Shown here: piece by piece, positions 45,501-55,600 of the stretch
Layout: the number at the start of each line of letters is the position of its first letter
Position numbering within the stretch: the first letter of the stretch is position 1
From: Bacteroidota bacterium
Lineage (GTDB): Bacteria; Bacteroidota; Bacteroidia; Cytophagales; Cyclobacteriaceae
Reading direction: 5' to 3'
Assembly (NCBI GenBank): GCA_018266435.1
Contig: JAFEAL010000003.1
Coordinates: 62,001 to 126,000 of the forward strand
Length of the DNA: 64,000 bases
The notes under the pieces: generated by a model
The model's input: only the letters and a program-made list of their open reading frames with translations
Databases searched by the model: none
Told to the model about the DNA's origin: nothing
Position numbers and translations under genes: made by a program

Positions 45501-45707
45501 TTATTGGTATTGCTGTGGCAGGATAAGGCTTAGAGCAAGGTAAGCCAGGTAAAAAAACAAGGTTAAAAAGCCATACACTTTCAATACTTTTTTTCGGTTT
45601 TGTGTGACCTCCCACCACAACATGAGCCAAGGCTTTGCCATGCCGATCAACAAGAACAAAAGACCGGTCAGGGTTAAAAAGAGAAAAAGTAATCTAAGGT
45701 TTTGCAT
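45501..45707 (-). CDS. Small hydrophobic membrane protein
   Basis: A 68-residue protein with two membrane helices (about 6-30 and 45-63), separated by WEVTQNRKKVLKVYG. No family recognised. ATG 45707. It stands alone between the metal-transport cluster and the divergent mfd gene. Coding potential is judged from membrane-helix spacing and a positively charged connecting loop; function unknown. Confidence 0.55.
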   Translation of the reverse strand: MQNLRLLFLFLTLTGLLFLLIGMAKPWLMLWWEVTQNRKKVLKVYGFLTLFFYLAYLALSLILPQQYQ

Positions 45708-45828
45708 GCTTCAAAATTCAAGATTCTAAATTCAAAATTCAACTTTGTGGCTTGGGTAAAAAAATAAATCTCTTCATCTCTGAAAATTCTGAAATCCTGT
45801 TCCATATTTGCGCTCTTTTTATTTTGAA

Positions 45829-48800
45829 TTGAAGGCGCAGGATTTTGTTGCTCTTTACAAGTCGGACAGTTTGATCCAAACCGTTTCCGAGGGGATTCGT
45901 ACATCCAAACCAGAAACTGTTCATTTTAAAAATCTTCATGGCAGTTTAGATGCCGTTGTCTTTGCCGCTATCTTTTCGGGCCGCAGCAACCATTTGATTG
46001 TCTTGCATGACCGGGAGGAAGCAGGCTATTTTCAAAATGACCTGCAAAATTTACTAAAGCATGACATCTCGTTTTTTCCGATGTCATACAAGCGGGCGTA
46101 TGAGTATGACGAGATTGAAAATGCAAATGTTTTGCAGCGGGCCGAAACACTCAACCGCATCAGCAATCATGCCGATGGTAATATTATTGTCACCTACCCC
46201 GAGGCGCTTTCAGAAAAGGTGATCACTAAAAAATCGTTGACAGCTAATACATTTTTAGTCACTAAAGGCGAAAAAATGGATCGTAGCTTTCTTGAAGACT
46301 TTTTGAACCTTTATCATTTTGAAAAAACAGATTTTGTAGCTGAGCCCGGGCAGTTTGCCGTACGTGGGGGTATTGTCGATGTTTTTTCATACGCCAATGA
46401 ATTGCCTTTTCGTATTGAACTTTTTGGAAATGACGTTGACAGCATCCGTACGTTTGATCCGGGCTCTCAGCTTTCAGTAGATAACCTGGAAAAAGTAAGC
46501 CTGATGCCCGATGTGCAAACCCGGCTGGTACAGGAAGACAGACAATCTTTATTTGAATTTATTCCGGCCAACACAAAGGTTTGGATTAAGGACATTGAAC
46601 ATGCCAAAAATGTAATTCAAAAATATTTTGACAAAGCCTCAGATAATTTTGACAAAATTCTTCGCGAAAGCGGCCATACCAAAATTGCCCTTGAGCCTAA
46701 CCAGTTGTTTGAAGGTGGCGCTGATTTTATAAATCGGTTGAAGGTGTTTCTTTGCATTGAGTTTGGCCACCAATTTTATTTTACTGCTGCCCGTTCCTTT
46801 GAGTTCTCTTCTTCTGTTCAGCCTTCTTTTAATAAAAATTTTGAATTGCTGGCCAATGATCTGCTTAGCCATCAACAAAAGGAATTTTCTAACTTCCTGG
46901 CAGCCGAGCAACCAAAGCAAGCCGAAAGGCTCCAGGGTATTTTTGAGGAAATCCATCCTGATCTGAACCTTCAGGCTCTTGACTTTCCTTTGCGTCAAGG
47001 TTTTGTTGATTCTCAACAAAAAATTGTTTGCTACACCGATCATCAAATTTTTGAGCGATTCCACCGATACCGTGGAAAAGAAAAATTCTCAAAATCAAAA
47101 GCTCTTACCCTGCGCGAGTTGCAAGCCTTGCAGCCTGGCGATTTTATTACACACATTGATTATGGAATAGGCAAGTTTGCGGGGCTTGAAAAAAAAGAAG
47201 TGAATAACAAAGAACAAGAAGCCATCCGGCTGGTATTCCGTGATGATGATTTACTTTACGTCAGCATCCATGCTCTTCATAAAATTTCTAAATATTCTGG
47301 CAAAGAGGGAACTCCCCCCTCCATCAGCAAACTTGGCTCAGGTGAGTGGGATAGTAAGAAAGCCAAAGTCAAGAAAAAAGTAAAAGACATTGCCAAAGAA
47401 CTGATCGATTTATACGCCAAACGAAAACAAACTTCTGGTTTTGCTTTTGCGCAAGACAGCTTTTTGCAAGCTGAGTTAGAAACTTCATTCATATATGAAG
47501 ACACGCCCGATCAGGCCAAGGCAACCGAAGACGTGAAGAAAGATATGCAGCAGCCATACCCAATGGATCGATTGGTGTGCGGAGATGTGGGTTTCGGCAA
47601 AACCGAAGTGGCTATACGCGCTGCCTTTAAAGCCACCACCGAGGGAAAGCAAGTAGCCGTGTTAGTGCCTACTACCATTTTAGCTATGCAACATTGGCGA
47701 ACTTTCTCTGAGCGACTGTCCAATTTTCCGGTAAAGATTGAGTATGTCTCCCGGTTTAAAAGCGATAAAGAAATCAAAAAAATATTAAACGAAGTAAAAT
47801 CGGGAAAAGTCAATATCATCATTGGTACTCATCGTGTCGTGAGCAAAGATGTAGAGTTTCACGATTTAGGTTTGCTCATTGTGGACGAAGAACAAAAGTT
47901 TGGTGTGAAAACCAAAGACCGTCTAAAGGAATTGAAAGTGAATGTTGATGTGCTCACACTAACGGCTACCCCTATTCCTCGAACACTCCACTTCTCACTA
48001 ATGGGTGCACGCGATTTGAGCATTATCTCCACACCTCCGCCCAATCGCCAACCGGTTACTACTGAATTATACTCCTTTGACGAGGCCAAAATACGCGATG
48101 CGGTAAGCTATGAGTTAAGGCGGGGTGGTCAGGTTTTTTTTGTACACAATCGCATCAGTGATATTGAACAAGTGGCTAACCTGATTTTTAAGCTTGTGCC
48201 CGATTCACGAATTGGCATTGCACATGGACAAATGGATGGCGACCGTTTGGAAAAAGTAATGATTAAATTTATTGAGGGCGAGTACGATATCCTCGTCTCA
48301 ACGAATATTATCGAATCGGGGTTAGACATACCCAACGCCAACACCATTATCATCAATAACGCTCACTTGTTTGGGTTGAGCGACCTTCATCAAATGAGGG
48401 GGCGCGTGGGGCGATCCAATAAAAAAGCGTATTGTTATTTGTTCACTCCGCCCTCTTCAGTTCTTTCTTCCGATTCGCGAAAACGGCTAATGGCTCTCGA
48501 AGAATTTTCAGATTTAGGTGATGGATTTAAAGTAGCCATGCGCGACCTGGATATTCGAGGAGCTGGCAATTTATTGGGTGCTGAACAAAGCGGATTCATT
48601 ACTGATTTGGGATTTGACACTTACCATAAAATTCTGGATGATGCCATTCAGGAATTAAAGGAAACGGTATTCAAAGATTTGTTTGCCGAAGAGCTTACCG
48701 CCAGGGCCAAATTGATTGTGCCCGATTGTGTAATCGAAACAGATCTTGAAATCCTAATACCTGATCATTATGTCAACAACTCTACCGAACGACTGAAGCT

Positions 48801-49188
48801 TTATTCTACACTTGATAATCTCAAAAACGAAAATGATTTATCTAAATTCAGTCATGAACTGTCTGACCGGTTTGGAAATTATCCGGAGCCTGTTCAGCAA
48901 TTAATCAATTCCGTTCGTTTAAGGTGGTTAGGCGAAAGACTTGGCTTTGAAAAAATCAGTTTGAAAAACGGAAAAATGCGCATTCAGTTTTTATCCGGAA
49001 ACGAAGAGTATGTCAAGTCAGAGGTATTTGGCAAAATCCTGGTATACATTCAGCGGCATTCTAACGTGTGTAAGATGAAAGATACGTCTGGCAAACTTCA
49101 ACTCTCGGTTGAAAATATCGCTTCTGTAGAAGACGGGATAAATTTTCTTTCAACTATTGAAAGTCCATCAAAAACCCAAGTCAGTTAA
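45829..49188 (+). CDS. mfd: Transcription-repair coupling factor Mfd
   Basis: An approximately 1119-residue Mfd. In order: UvrB-like N-terminal region with GSLDAVVFAAIFSGR and FFPMSYKRAYEYDEIENANVLQRAETL, RNAP-interacting domain with LQPGDFITHIDYGIGKFAGLE, helicase Walker A GDVGFGKTEVA, IVDEEQKFGVKTKDRLK, and TRG region with DLHQMRGRVGRSNKKAYCYLF, followed by the C-terminal autoinhibitory domain. It removes stalled RNA polymerase and recruits UvrA. The start is not ATG: TTG 45829 fits family N-termini (LKAQDF); TTG 45808 is the alternative and overlaps a -7-like CATATTTG. Confidence 0.95.
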   Translation: MKAQDFVALYKSDSLIQTVSEGIRTSKPETVHFKNLHGSLDAVVFAAIFSGRSNHLIVLHDREEAGYFQNDLQNLLKHDISFFPMSYKRAYEYDEIENANVLQRAETLNRISNHADGNIIVTYPEALSEKVITKKSLTANTFLVTKGEKMDRSFLEDFLNLYHFEKTDFVAEPGQFAVRGGIVDVFSYANELPFRIELFGNDVDSIRTFDPGSQLSVDNLEKVSLMPDVQTRLVQEDRQSLFEFIPANTKVWIKDIEHAKNVIQKYFDKASDNFDKILRESGHTKIALEPNQLFEGGADFINRLKVFLCIEFGHQFYFTAARSFEFSSSVQPSFNKNFELLANDLLSHQQKEFSNFLAAEQPKQAERLQGIFEEIHPDLNLQALDFPLRQGFVDSQQKIVCYTDHQIFERFHRYRGKEKFSKSKALTLRELQALQPGDFITHIDYGIGKFAGLEKKEVNNKEQEAIRLVFRDDDLLYVSIHALHKISKYSGKEGTPPSISKLGSGEWDSKKAKVKKKVKDIAKELIDLYAKRKQTSGFAFAQDSFLQAELETSFIYEDTPDQAKATEDVKKDMQQPYPMDRLVCGDVGFGKTEVAIRAAFKATTEGKQVAVLVPTTILAMQHWRTFSERLSNFPVKIEYVSRFKSDKEIKKILNEVKSGKVNIIIGTHRVVSKDVEFHDLGLLIVDEEQKFGVKTKDRLKELKVNVDVLTLTATPIPRTLHFSLMGARDLSIISTPPPNRQPVTTELYSFDEAKIRDAVSYELRRGGQVFFVHNRISDIEQVANLIFKLVPDSRIGIAHGQMDGDRLEKVMIKFIEGEYDILVSTNIIESGLDIPNANTIIINNAHLFGLSDLHQMRGRVGRSNKKAYCYLFTPPSSVLSSDSRKRLMALEEFSDLGDGFKVAMRDLDIRGAGNLLGAEQSGFITDLGFDTYHKILDDAIQELKETVFKDLFAEELTARAKLIVPDCVIETDLEILIPDHYVNNSTERLKLYSTLDNLKNENDLSKFSHELSDRFGNYPEPVQQLINSVRLRWLGERLGFEKISLKNGKMRIQFLSGNEEYVKSEVFGKILVYIQRHSNVCKMKDTSGKLQLSVENIASVEDGINFLSTIESPSKTQVS

Positions 49189-49434
49189 TAAAATCTGATC
49201 GAGGTACGGGGTTAATCCAGTTATTGAACTAAATGTACTAATGGTTAAAATCTTTTTATACGTTGGGGCATAATACACTTCAATAAAAAAATCTACCGAA
49301 TGGTACAGATAAATTTTTGCGTTGCCCAGCGAGCGGGCCATAATAAAATTAGAACTGACCGATACCCAGTCGCATTTTTCTGTAAAAGATGCCCGCTGAA
49401 AATCTTCCCTTGAATTCATATTCTCTCTTTTCAC
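49168..49434 (-). CDS. Small conserved hypothetical protein
   Basis: An 88-residue cytoplasmic protein with start GTG 49434 or ATG 49419. It reads REDFQRASFTEKCDWVSVSSNFIMARSLGNAKIYLYHSVDFFIEVYYAP. I recall comparable short proteins in Bacteroidota near this locus but cannot name a family. It overlaps the mfd end by 21 bp in convergent orientation. Moderate confidence because the composition is clearly protein-like and the frame has no competitor. Confidence 0.6.
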   Translation of the reverse strand: MKRENMNSREDFQRASFTEKCDWVSVSSNFIMARSLGNAKIYLYHSVDFFIEVYYAPTYKKILTISTFSSITGLTPYLDQILLTDLGF

Positions 49435-49668
49435 TTAACCCGGTACAAAACCATGCCAACCGCTAACCGGTAGTCGTATTGGCTTAGTTGTACGAATACC
49501 TTGTTCATTTTGTGGAATTCCTGTCCCAATGTGATTTTAAAAATAATAATTCCCGCCTTTGTCCGTTGGTAGGATTATAAGAAATAAACCGGGTCAACTT
49601 TTCTGATTTTGGAAAACATAAATATATCTGTTTATATTAGCGGTTACTTTCATTCATAACTAAAGCAA

Positions 49669-50970
49669 ATGAATCGTTTAAAGACATTTTTTATTGCATG
49701 CGGAGTATCGGTTTTGGTCTCCTCATGTTTTTTGAGGAAAGGGGGGAATCCCACTGCTCAAGACCCCGGTGCTATTAGTACAGCCACCGGGCTAAAATAC
49801 TACCGCGATAAAGCTGAAGGATTTGCCGTAATGCCTTATCATTCTCAGCCCGATGCGCCCAATATGCGCTACATCGAGGGCGGCCGTGTAGTATTGGGGT
49901 CATTTGAAGAAGACGTTTTGGGCTACCATGACAACATTGAGCGAACTGTTTCTGTAGCTTCTTTTTATATGGATGAAACCGAGATTGCCAACATTCACTG
50001 GTTGGAGTATTTGTATCATTTGGCTACCGATTCTACTAAAGAAGATGGGGGTAAGGCCTACAAAAAGGCTCTTCCTGACACATTGGTTTGGAGATCCCGA
50101 TTGGCTTTCAACGATCCGTACGTGGATTACTATTTGAGGTATCCTGGCTTCCGCTATTTTCCTGTTGTCGGGGTTAGCTGGAATCAGGCAAGTGCTTATT
50201 CCAAGTGGAGAACTGCTGCTGTAAATGGTGATTTGGCCGAAAAAGCTGGAGAGGCTCCTTCACAAAAGAGTGGTGGTGGTCGTGTGCCTATTGAAAATGG
50301 TTACACAATTCCTGATTATCGCCTCCCCACAGAAGCCGAATGGGAATATGCCGCTACAGCATTGATCTCCACGCAGTGGTTAGATGAAATGCAAACTCAC
50401 CAACGCCTTTATCCGTGGGACGGGCATGCTTTAAGAAATCCTTATGGAAAACAAATGGGTAATTTTTTAGCCAACTTTAAGCGCGGTCGCGGAGATTATG
50501 GCGGTATTGCTGGCCACTTAAACGATGGCGCTTTGATCACTGCTTATATTTATGATTATCCTCCTAATGATTATGGGTTATACAATATGGCCGGAAATGT
50601 GAGTGAGTGGGTGCAAGATATGTATCGCCCTCTTTCACATCAGGACTTTGATGATTTGAATCCGATCCGCAGAGATGATTTCCTCGACAGCCACGGAAGC
50701 TACCGCAACCGCTGGACCAAAACGATGAAAGACACCACTATAACAGCTCCGGAAAAAGATCCTCAAAAAATTAAGACTGAGGTATACACTAAAAATCCGC
50801 AAGGCTTTATCTCTTTGATTTCAGATAAGGCTCGTGTTTACAAGGGCGGTTCTTGGAAAGATGTGGCTTACTGGATGTCACCTGGAACCAGAAGGTTTTT
50901 GGAGCAAGACTCGGCAACAGCAACCATTGGTTTCCGTTGTGCCATGATCCGTGCCGGTTCTAATTTTTAA
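49669..50970 (+). CDS. gldJ: Gliding motility / T9SS lipoprotein GldJ
   Basis: A 433-residue lipoprotein (lipobox VSSC, Cys20) with one formylglycine-generating-enzyme/SUMF1-type sulfatase-modifying fold: MRYIEGGRVVLGSFEEDV, FYMDETEIANIHWLEYLYHL, WRSRLAFNDPYVDYYLRYPGFRYFPVVGVSW, PTEAEWEYAA, NMAGNVSEWVQD, GGSWKD and GFRCAM. The DTLVWRSRLAFND segment and long insertions match GldJ rather than GldK/PorK. GldJ is needed for gliding and type IX secretion in flavobacteria. A strong terminator follows. No other gld/por gene lies in the window. Confidence 0.88.
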   Translation: MNRLKTFFIACGVSVLVSSCFLRKGGNPTAQDPGAISTATGLKYYRDKAEGFAVMPYHSQPDAPNMRYIEGGRVVLGSFEEDVLGYHDNIERTVSVASFYMDETEIANIHWLEYLYHLATDSTKEDGGKAYKKALPDTLVWRSRLAFNDPYVDYYLRYPGFRYFPVVGVSWNQASAYSKWRTAAVNGDLAEKAGEAPSQKSGGGRVPIENGYTIPDYRLPTEAEWEYAATALISTQWLDEMQTHQRLYPWDGHALRNPYGKQMGNFLANFKRGRGDYGGIAGHLNDGALITAYIYDYPPNDYGLYNMAGNVSEWVQDMYRPLSHQDFDDLNPIRRDDFLDSHGSYRNRWTKTMKDTTITAPEKDPQKIKTEVYTKNPQGFISLISDKARVYKGGSWKDVAYWMSPGTRRFLEQDSATATIGFRCAMIRAGSNF

Positions 50971-50987
50971 AAACAATTTTCATTACG

Positions 50988-51016
50988 AAAGGCCACAATT
51001 TCTTGTGGCCTTTTTT
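50988..51016 (+). terminator. Rho-independent terminator after gldJ
   Basis: An 11-bp perfect stem (AAAGGCCACAA / TTGTGGCCTTT) with loop TTTC is followed by a T run to 51016. It lies 18 bp after the gldJ stop and touches the end of the convergent comF gene. Confidence 0.9.
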
Positions 51017-51716
51017 ATTGTGCTTCCGCCACACAAACTATACTGATTTCGGCACAGCCACAATTCAAAAATTGTTGGCCACAAGCCTCCAAACTGGCTC
51101 CGGTAGTAATAACGTCATCAACCAACAGAATTCTTTTTCCTCTTACGCTTGGCTCGTCTCTGACTTCAAATACTTCAGCTACGTTTTCCCACCGTTCTGC
51201 TCTTGATTTTTTTGTTTGGGTTGCTGTGTTGGTCTTTCTAAAAACCATATTTGAGGAGACGTTCACACCGATTTGCTCAGAAATTCCTTCAGCAATTTTT
51301 ACACTCTGATTATACCCTCTTTTTCTTTCGCGCTGCTGGTGCAGCGGCATAGGCACAATTTCATCAAACTGTTCATTAAGTCCATTTACAAAAAGCTCCT
51401 TACCCATCAACTTACCTAACCGTATGCCAACTTCTGGGTGATTGTTGTACTTCAATTGATGAAGCAAGTGCTGCACAACACCCGTTTTTCTGAATTTTAA
51501 ATAGGCCCAAGCGTACTTTATAGCAAGCCTGCCGGTGAATTTATCCTTAATTGGATTTTCTTCTTTGAGCGGGTAGTTCGTTCTTGGCAAACTAAGGATG
51601 CACCCTGTACATAAAATCTCTTCTCCTTTCACTAGTGCTCCTGAGCAACCCAAGCAATGATTAGGAAAGAATAATGCTGAAAAGTCTTTAAATACAGAAC
51701 GTATATTTGCTTTCAC
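51015..51716 (-). CDS. ComF-family phosphoribosyltransferase-like protein
   Basis: A 233-residue ComF protein starting at GTG 51716. The N-terminal four-Cys zinc finger (CLGCSGALVKGEEILCTGC) and the PRPP-binding loop VLLVDDVITTGASLEACG identify the family; PMPLHQQRERKRGYNQS is the third hallmark. ComF homologues take part in DNA uptake or related processes; no other competence gene is nearby. Single gene, divergent from the AhpD-like gene. Confidence 0.92.
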   Translation of the reverse strand: MKANIRSVFKDFSALFFPNHCLGCSGALVKGEEILCTGCILSLPRTNYPLKEENPIKDKFTGRLAIKYAWAYLKFRKTGVVQHLLHQLKYNNHPEVGIRLGKLMGKELFVNGLNEQFDEIVPMPLHQQRERKRGYNQSVKIAEGISEQIGVNVSSNMVFRKTNTATQTKKSRAERWENVAEVFEVRDEPSVRGKRILLVDDVITTGASLEACGQQFLNCGCAEISIVCVAEAQ

Positions 51717-51772
51717 TGAAAAGAAACTATTCTTTGCATAACTTGTTAACCCATCAATAAATTTTTGATCTC

Positions 51773-52114
51773 ATGAGTTTAGTAAAGCAATTTAATGAAT
51801 ATCGAAGCAAGATGAACGAAAAGATTCTTGCCTCTGACAACTTAATTATAAAGCGGATTTTTAATCTTGATACCAATGCTTATCAGGCGGGTGCTCTGGA
51901 TATAAAATCAAAAGAGTTAATCGGCCTTACCTGCTCACTTGTGCTTCGTTGCGATGACTGTGTAAAATATCATTTGGGAAAGTGCAAAGAGGTGGGGCTG
52001 ATAACTGAAGAGGTACACGAAGCAATGGGTATAGCAACTTTAGTAGGAGGAACTATCGTAGTTCCGCATCTGCGCAGGGCTTTTGAGTATTGGGATGAGC
52101 TAAGTAAAAACTGA
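51773..52114 (+). CDS. Carboxymuconolactone decarboxylase / AhpD-like protein
   Basis: A 113-residue all-alpha AhpD-fold protein. The redox motif CDDC in LVLRCDDCVKYHLGKCKE, followed by a conserved His (KYHLGKC), indicates a peroxidase-type rather than a decarboxylase site. Likely a small peroxiredoxin-related enzyme. The TGA stop shares a base with the next ATG (TGATG), suggesting coupling. Confidence 0.9.
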   Translation: MSLVKQFNEYRSKMNEKILASDNLIIKRIFNLDTNAYQAGALDIKSKELIGLTCSLVLRCDDCVKYHLGKCKEVGLITEEVHEAMGIATLVGGTIVVPHLRRAFEYWDELSKN

Positions 52115-52494
52115 TGTTAAAAAAAGATTTAGCGGCAGAAAGACAGTGGCAGTCCCTGCTTGTGCAGTTTGAAAAAATAATACAAAAAAAACCAAAGGAT
52201 CTGAATGGGGTTCTGTTCCTGATTGGTGTACACGAATTGGGGAGGGGCGCAAAACATTTTTCTAAAGAAGAAAAACAAGACCTGCTGCATATTGCCATTT
52301 GTAAAGTATTGAGCCTCTCGGGGTATTATGAGTTAGAAGGTGTTGACCCGCAGGGTTGGCCCCATTGGAAGTTGGTAAGAAAGCTTCCTCACTTTGATTT
52401 ACTCGAACAAGAGAGATTATTGAAAATGCATATCCTTGAATATTTTGAAAAAGAATTTGGGTGGAACCTGTCAGAACATCCCAATCCCGAATAA
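52114..52494 (+). CDS. Conserved hypothetical protein
   Basis: A 126-residue cytoplasmic protein with no recognised domain. It reads GVLFLIGVHELGRGAKHFSKEEKQDLLHIAICKVLSLSGYYELEGVDPQGWPHWKL; a pattern rich in His, Gly and aromatic residues suggests a small folded domain. Coupled to the AhpD-like gene by TGATG. Function unknown. Confidence 0.72.
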   Translation: MLKKDLAAERQWQSLLVQFEKIIQKKPKDLNGVLFLIGVHELGRGAKHFSKEEKQDLLHIAICKVLSLSGYYELEGVDPQGWPHWKLVRKLPHFDLLEQERLLKMHILEYFEKEFGWNLSEHPNPE

Positions 52495-52579
52495 TCAGCT
52501 TGTTTTCTTTTTTGAAATCCAATTGATCGCTACATTGGTCAGCAAAACCTTTTGGCCGATAAGGCCGTTATCAAATGGC

Positions 52580-52587
52580 TAACTTTG
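52580..52587 (+). promoter_or_regulatory. -7 promoter element (TAACTTTG)
   Basis: TAACTTTG, an exact TAnnTTTG match, ends 18 bp before the ATG at 52606. The nearest upstream TTTG (52551-52554) is 25 bp away, a little more than usual. It supports the ATG at 52606 over the in-frame TTG at 52552. Confidence 0.5.
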
Positions 52588-52605
52588 ATTAATGGTGGAC
52601 CGGAT

Positions 52606-55600
52606 ATGAGCGACATTCATCAAAAGATCTCTTCGTTCAAGAAAAAATTTTACCTCAACCTTTTTCTCAAAGGGACCCTTCTTTTGTTGGTGTTTTCGCT
52701 GAGTTATTTTCTCTTAGCATCAGTTTTGGAATACAGTTTTTGGCTCAACCGATGGTCGCGGTTTTTTTTACTTTTTGTGTTCATTGTTCTTTGCGGAAGT
52801 TGTTTTTTTATTTTTTTGCGGGTACCTCTAAAATGGTGGCTGTTTAAAAAGGGGCTTAGTGAAGAAGAGAGCGCCAGGCTGATCGGAAAATTTTTTCCCT
52901 CTGTTGCCGACCGGCTCCTTAACATCATTCAACTTTCAACAAGCAAAAACGACCTGGCAAGGGCTGGTGTTATTAAAAAATCAGAACAAATTAATTCTGT
53001 TCCTTTTGAACAAGCTGTTGACTTTAAACGGAATAAAAAATACTTGCGATACTTGCTTGTGCCGGTTGCTTTTATTGTTGTGCTCACATTTGTTGACAGT
53101 ACAATTTTTACTAAGAGCCCAGAGCGCATCATTAAATTCAACCAAGAATTTTCTCCCGAAGCTCCCTTTTCTTTTCATGTGATTAATGAAAACCTTCGTG
53201 CTTACTTCAATGAAGATTTTGTGTTGCAGCTTTCGCTGGATGGAAATTCCATTCCCGAGTCGTGCTACATTCTTTCGGGCTCTCAGCGATGGAAAATGGA
53301 AAACCTGGGCGCGGGCAAATTTTCTTATACGTTTGAAAAACTCCAACAGGGATTTGACTTTCAATTCCAATCGGCCGGATTTTTTTCACCGGTTCACAAA
53401 TTAACTTTAATCAAACGCCCAGAAGTTTCGCTATTAAATGTATTGCTGTTTTATCCTAAATACACCGGCAAACCATTTGAGCAAATCAATAATGCCGGAA
53501 ACCTTCAGGTTCCGGTAGGTACCAAGGTGAGGTGGAAAATCATGGCTATTAATACCACAAAAGTTTTTATCGGATTTGCATCAAAAAAGGGGAAAGAAAA
53601 AATGCAACAGGTTGACAATCAGTTGTTTCAGTACGAGTCTGTTATTCGTAGCCCAGATCAATATTCTATTTTTCTTGAAAATGGGCTCAGTTCGAGCAAA
53701 GATGTGTTTTCATATACCATCGAAACCATTAAAGACCAATACCCGGAAATCGTTATTGAAAATCTTCGCGACACAGTACTATATAAATCAATTCTGACCG
53801 GTGGTTCGCTAAAAGACGACTATGGCCTGACTGAACTATTTCTACACTACGAGGTGAGCAATAAAAAGAATTCCATTCTCATACCGATTGCGCCTGGCAG
53901 GGCTCAACAAAATTTTTATTACAACTGGGCCATCGATTCTCTTCATCTTAGACCGGGCGACCGTATCAATTATTATTTTGAAGTGTGGGATAATGATGCA
54001 GTAAATGGAAGAAAGTCATCTCGATCAGCAAGTTATTCATTCTCGTTTCCGACCAAAGAAGAATTTAAAACCTCCATTTCTGAACAACAACAAACAGCCG
54101 AAAGTACGATTGACAAAAGCCTGCAAAAAGCAAAAAGTTTACGGCACTCAATTGATGAAGCTCAGCAAAAACTAAAAGGTAAGCAATCATTGAACTGGGA
54201 TGATAAAAAAATGCTTGAGGATTTAGTCAATCAAAGAGAGAAGCTTAACAAAGTAATCGATGAGTTGCAAAAGGAAAACAAATTACTGGAACAAAAAAAG
54301 GATATGTTTTCTGAAGAGAACGAACGCATCAAAGAAAGATCAGAACAACTACAAAAACTAATGAATGATTTGCTCGATCCTGAAACAAAAAAATTATTTG
54401 ACGAACTCGAAAAATTATTGAAAGACAATGCCGACCTGCAACAGGTTCAAAAGATGCTTGACAAAATGGATCGCAAAGAAATCAATTTGGAAAAAGAACT
54501 GGAACGAACCTTGTCATTATTCAAGCAACTGAAATTCGATTACAAACTGGATCAGGCCATAAACGAAATAAAATCTACAGCCGAGAAACAAGAAGGCTTG
54601 ATTAAAAAAACAGATAGCCTTAGTTCAAAGACCGATAATACCAGCAATACAAAAGAAAAATTGCAGCAAGAACAAAAGGAGATAAAAGACGATACCAAGA
54701 ATTTTGAGAAAACAATGGAGGAATTGAAGGAGTTGGGTAAAGAGGCAAATCCTAATAATCAGAACATGCCTACAAAAGAAGACATGCAGGAATTGGATAA
54801 ATCACAACAAGAAAGTGAAAAATCGTTGGAGCAGGGAGAAATGAAAAAATCTGTCGGGCAACAAAAAAAGGCCGCGAACCAAATGAAGCAGATGCAAAAG
54901 CAACTACAAAGTATGCAAAACACGATGGAGATGGAGATTGACACCCAAAACCTGGAGAGTATTCGCCAAATTGCACATGGACTGATCAAACTTTCATTTG
55001 ATCAAGAGGGTTTAATGAAAGAATTTAACAGCTTACAACAGGCTGATCCAAAAATGATTCAAGTATCACAGAATCAAATAAAAATTGAAAACGACTCTAA
55101 GGTGCTGGAAGACAGCCTGTTATCTTTATCTAAACGCGATCCGTTTTTAGCTTCTATTGTTACCAGAGAGGTGGGAGAGTTGAATAACCACATCTCTAAA
55201 TCTGTGTATGCTATTAAAGAAAGAAGAAAAGGTCTTGCGTCTTCAGAAATGCAATTCAGCATGACAAGTATTAATAATTTAGCCTTGATGCTCAATGAAC
55301 ACTTCGATATGATGATGAAAATGATGGCCAATGCAAAACCATCAAAAAATGGAAAAGGAAAAAAAGGCGGAAGTTTTCCAAGCCTAAGCAAAATGCAACA
55401 ATCTGTGAATGATAAAATAGAGCAACTAAAAAATGGTCAGAAAACCGGTCAACAATTTTCAGAAGAGCTTGCACGCATGGCAGCAGAGCAAGAACGAATC
55501 AGAAAAGCTCTTCAGCAACTGCAGGAAAAAATGAAGCAACAAGGACAGAGCAAAGACATTGGTAACGGGCTGACTGAAAAAATGGAACAAACAGAACTAG

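Noticed and set aside
45808-45828. Seven-residue N-terminal extension of Mfd
   Set aside because: Starts at a TTG overlapping a -7-like element; the later TTG at 45829 aligns better with family N-termini. Not certain.
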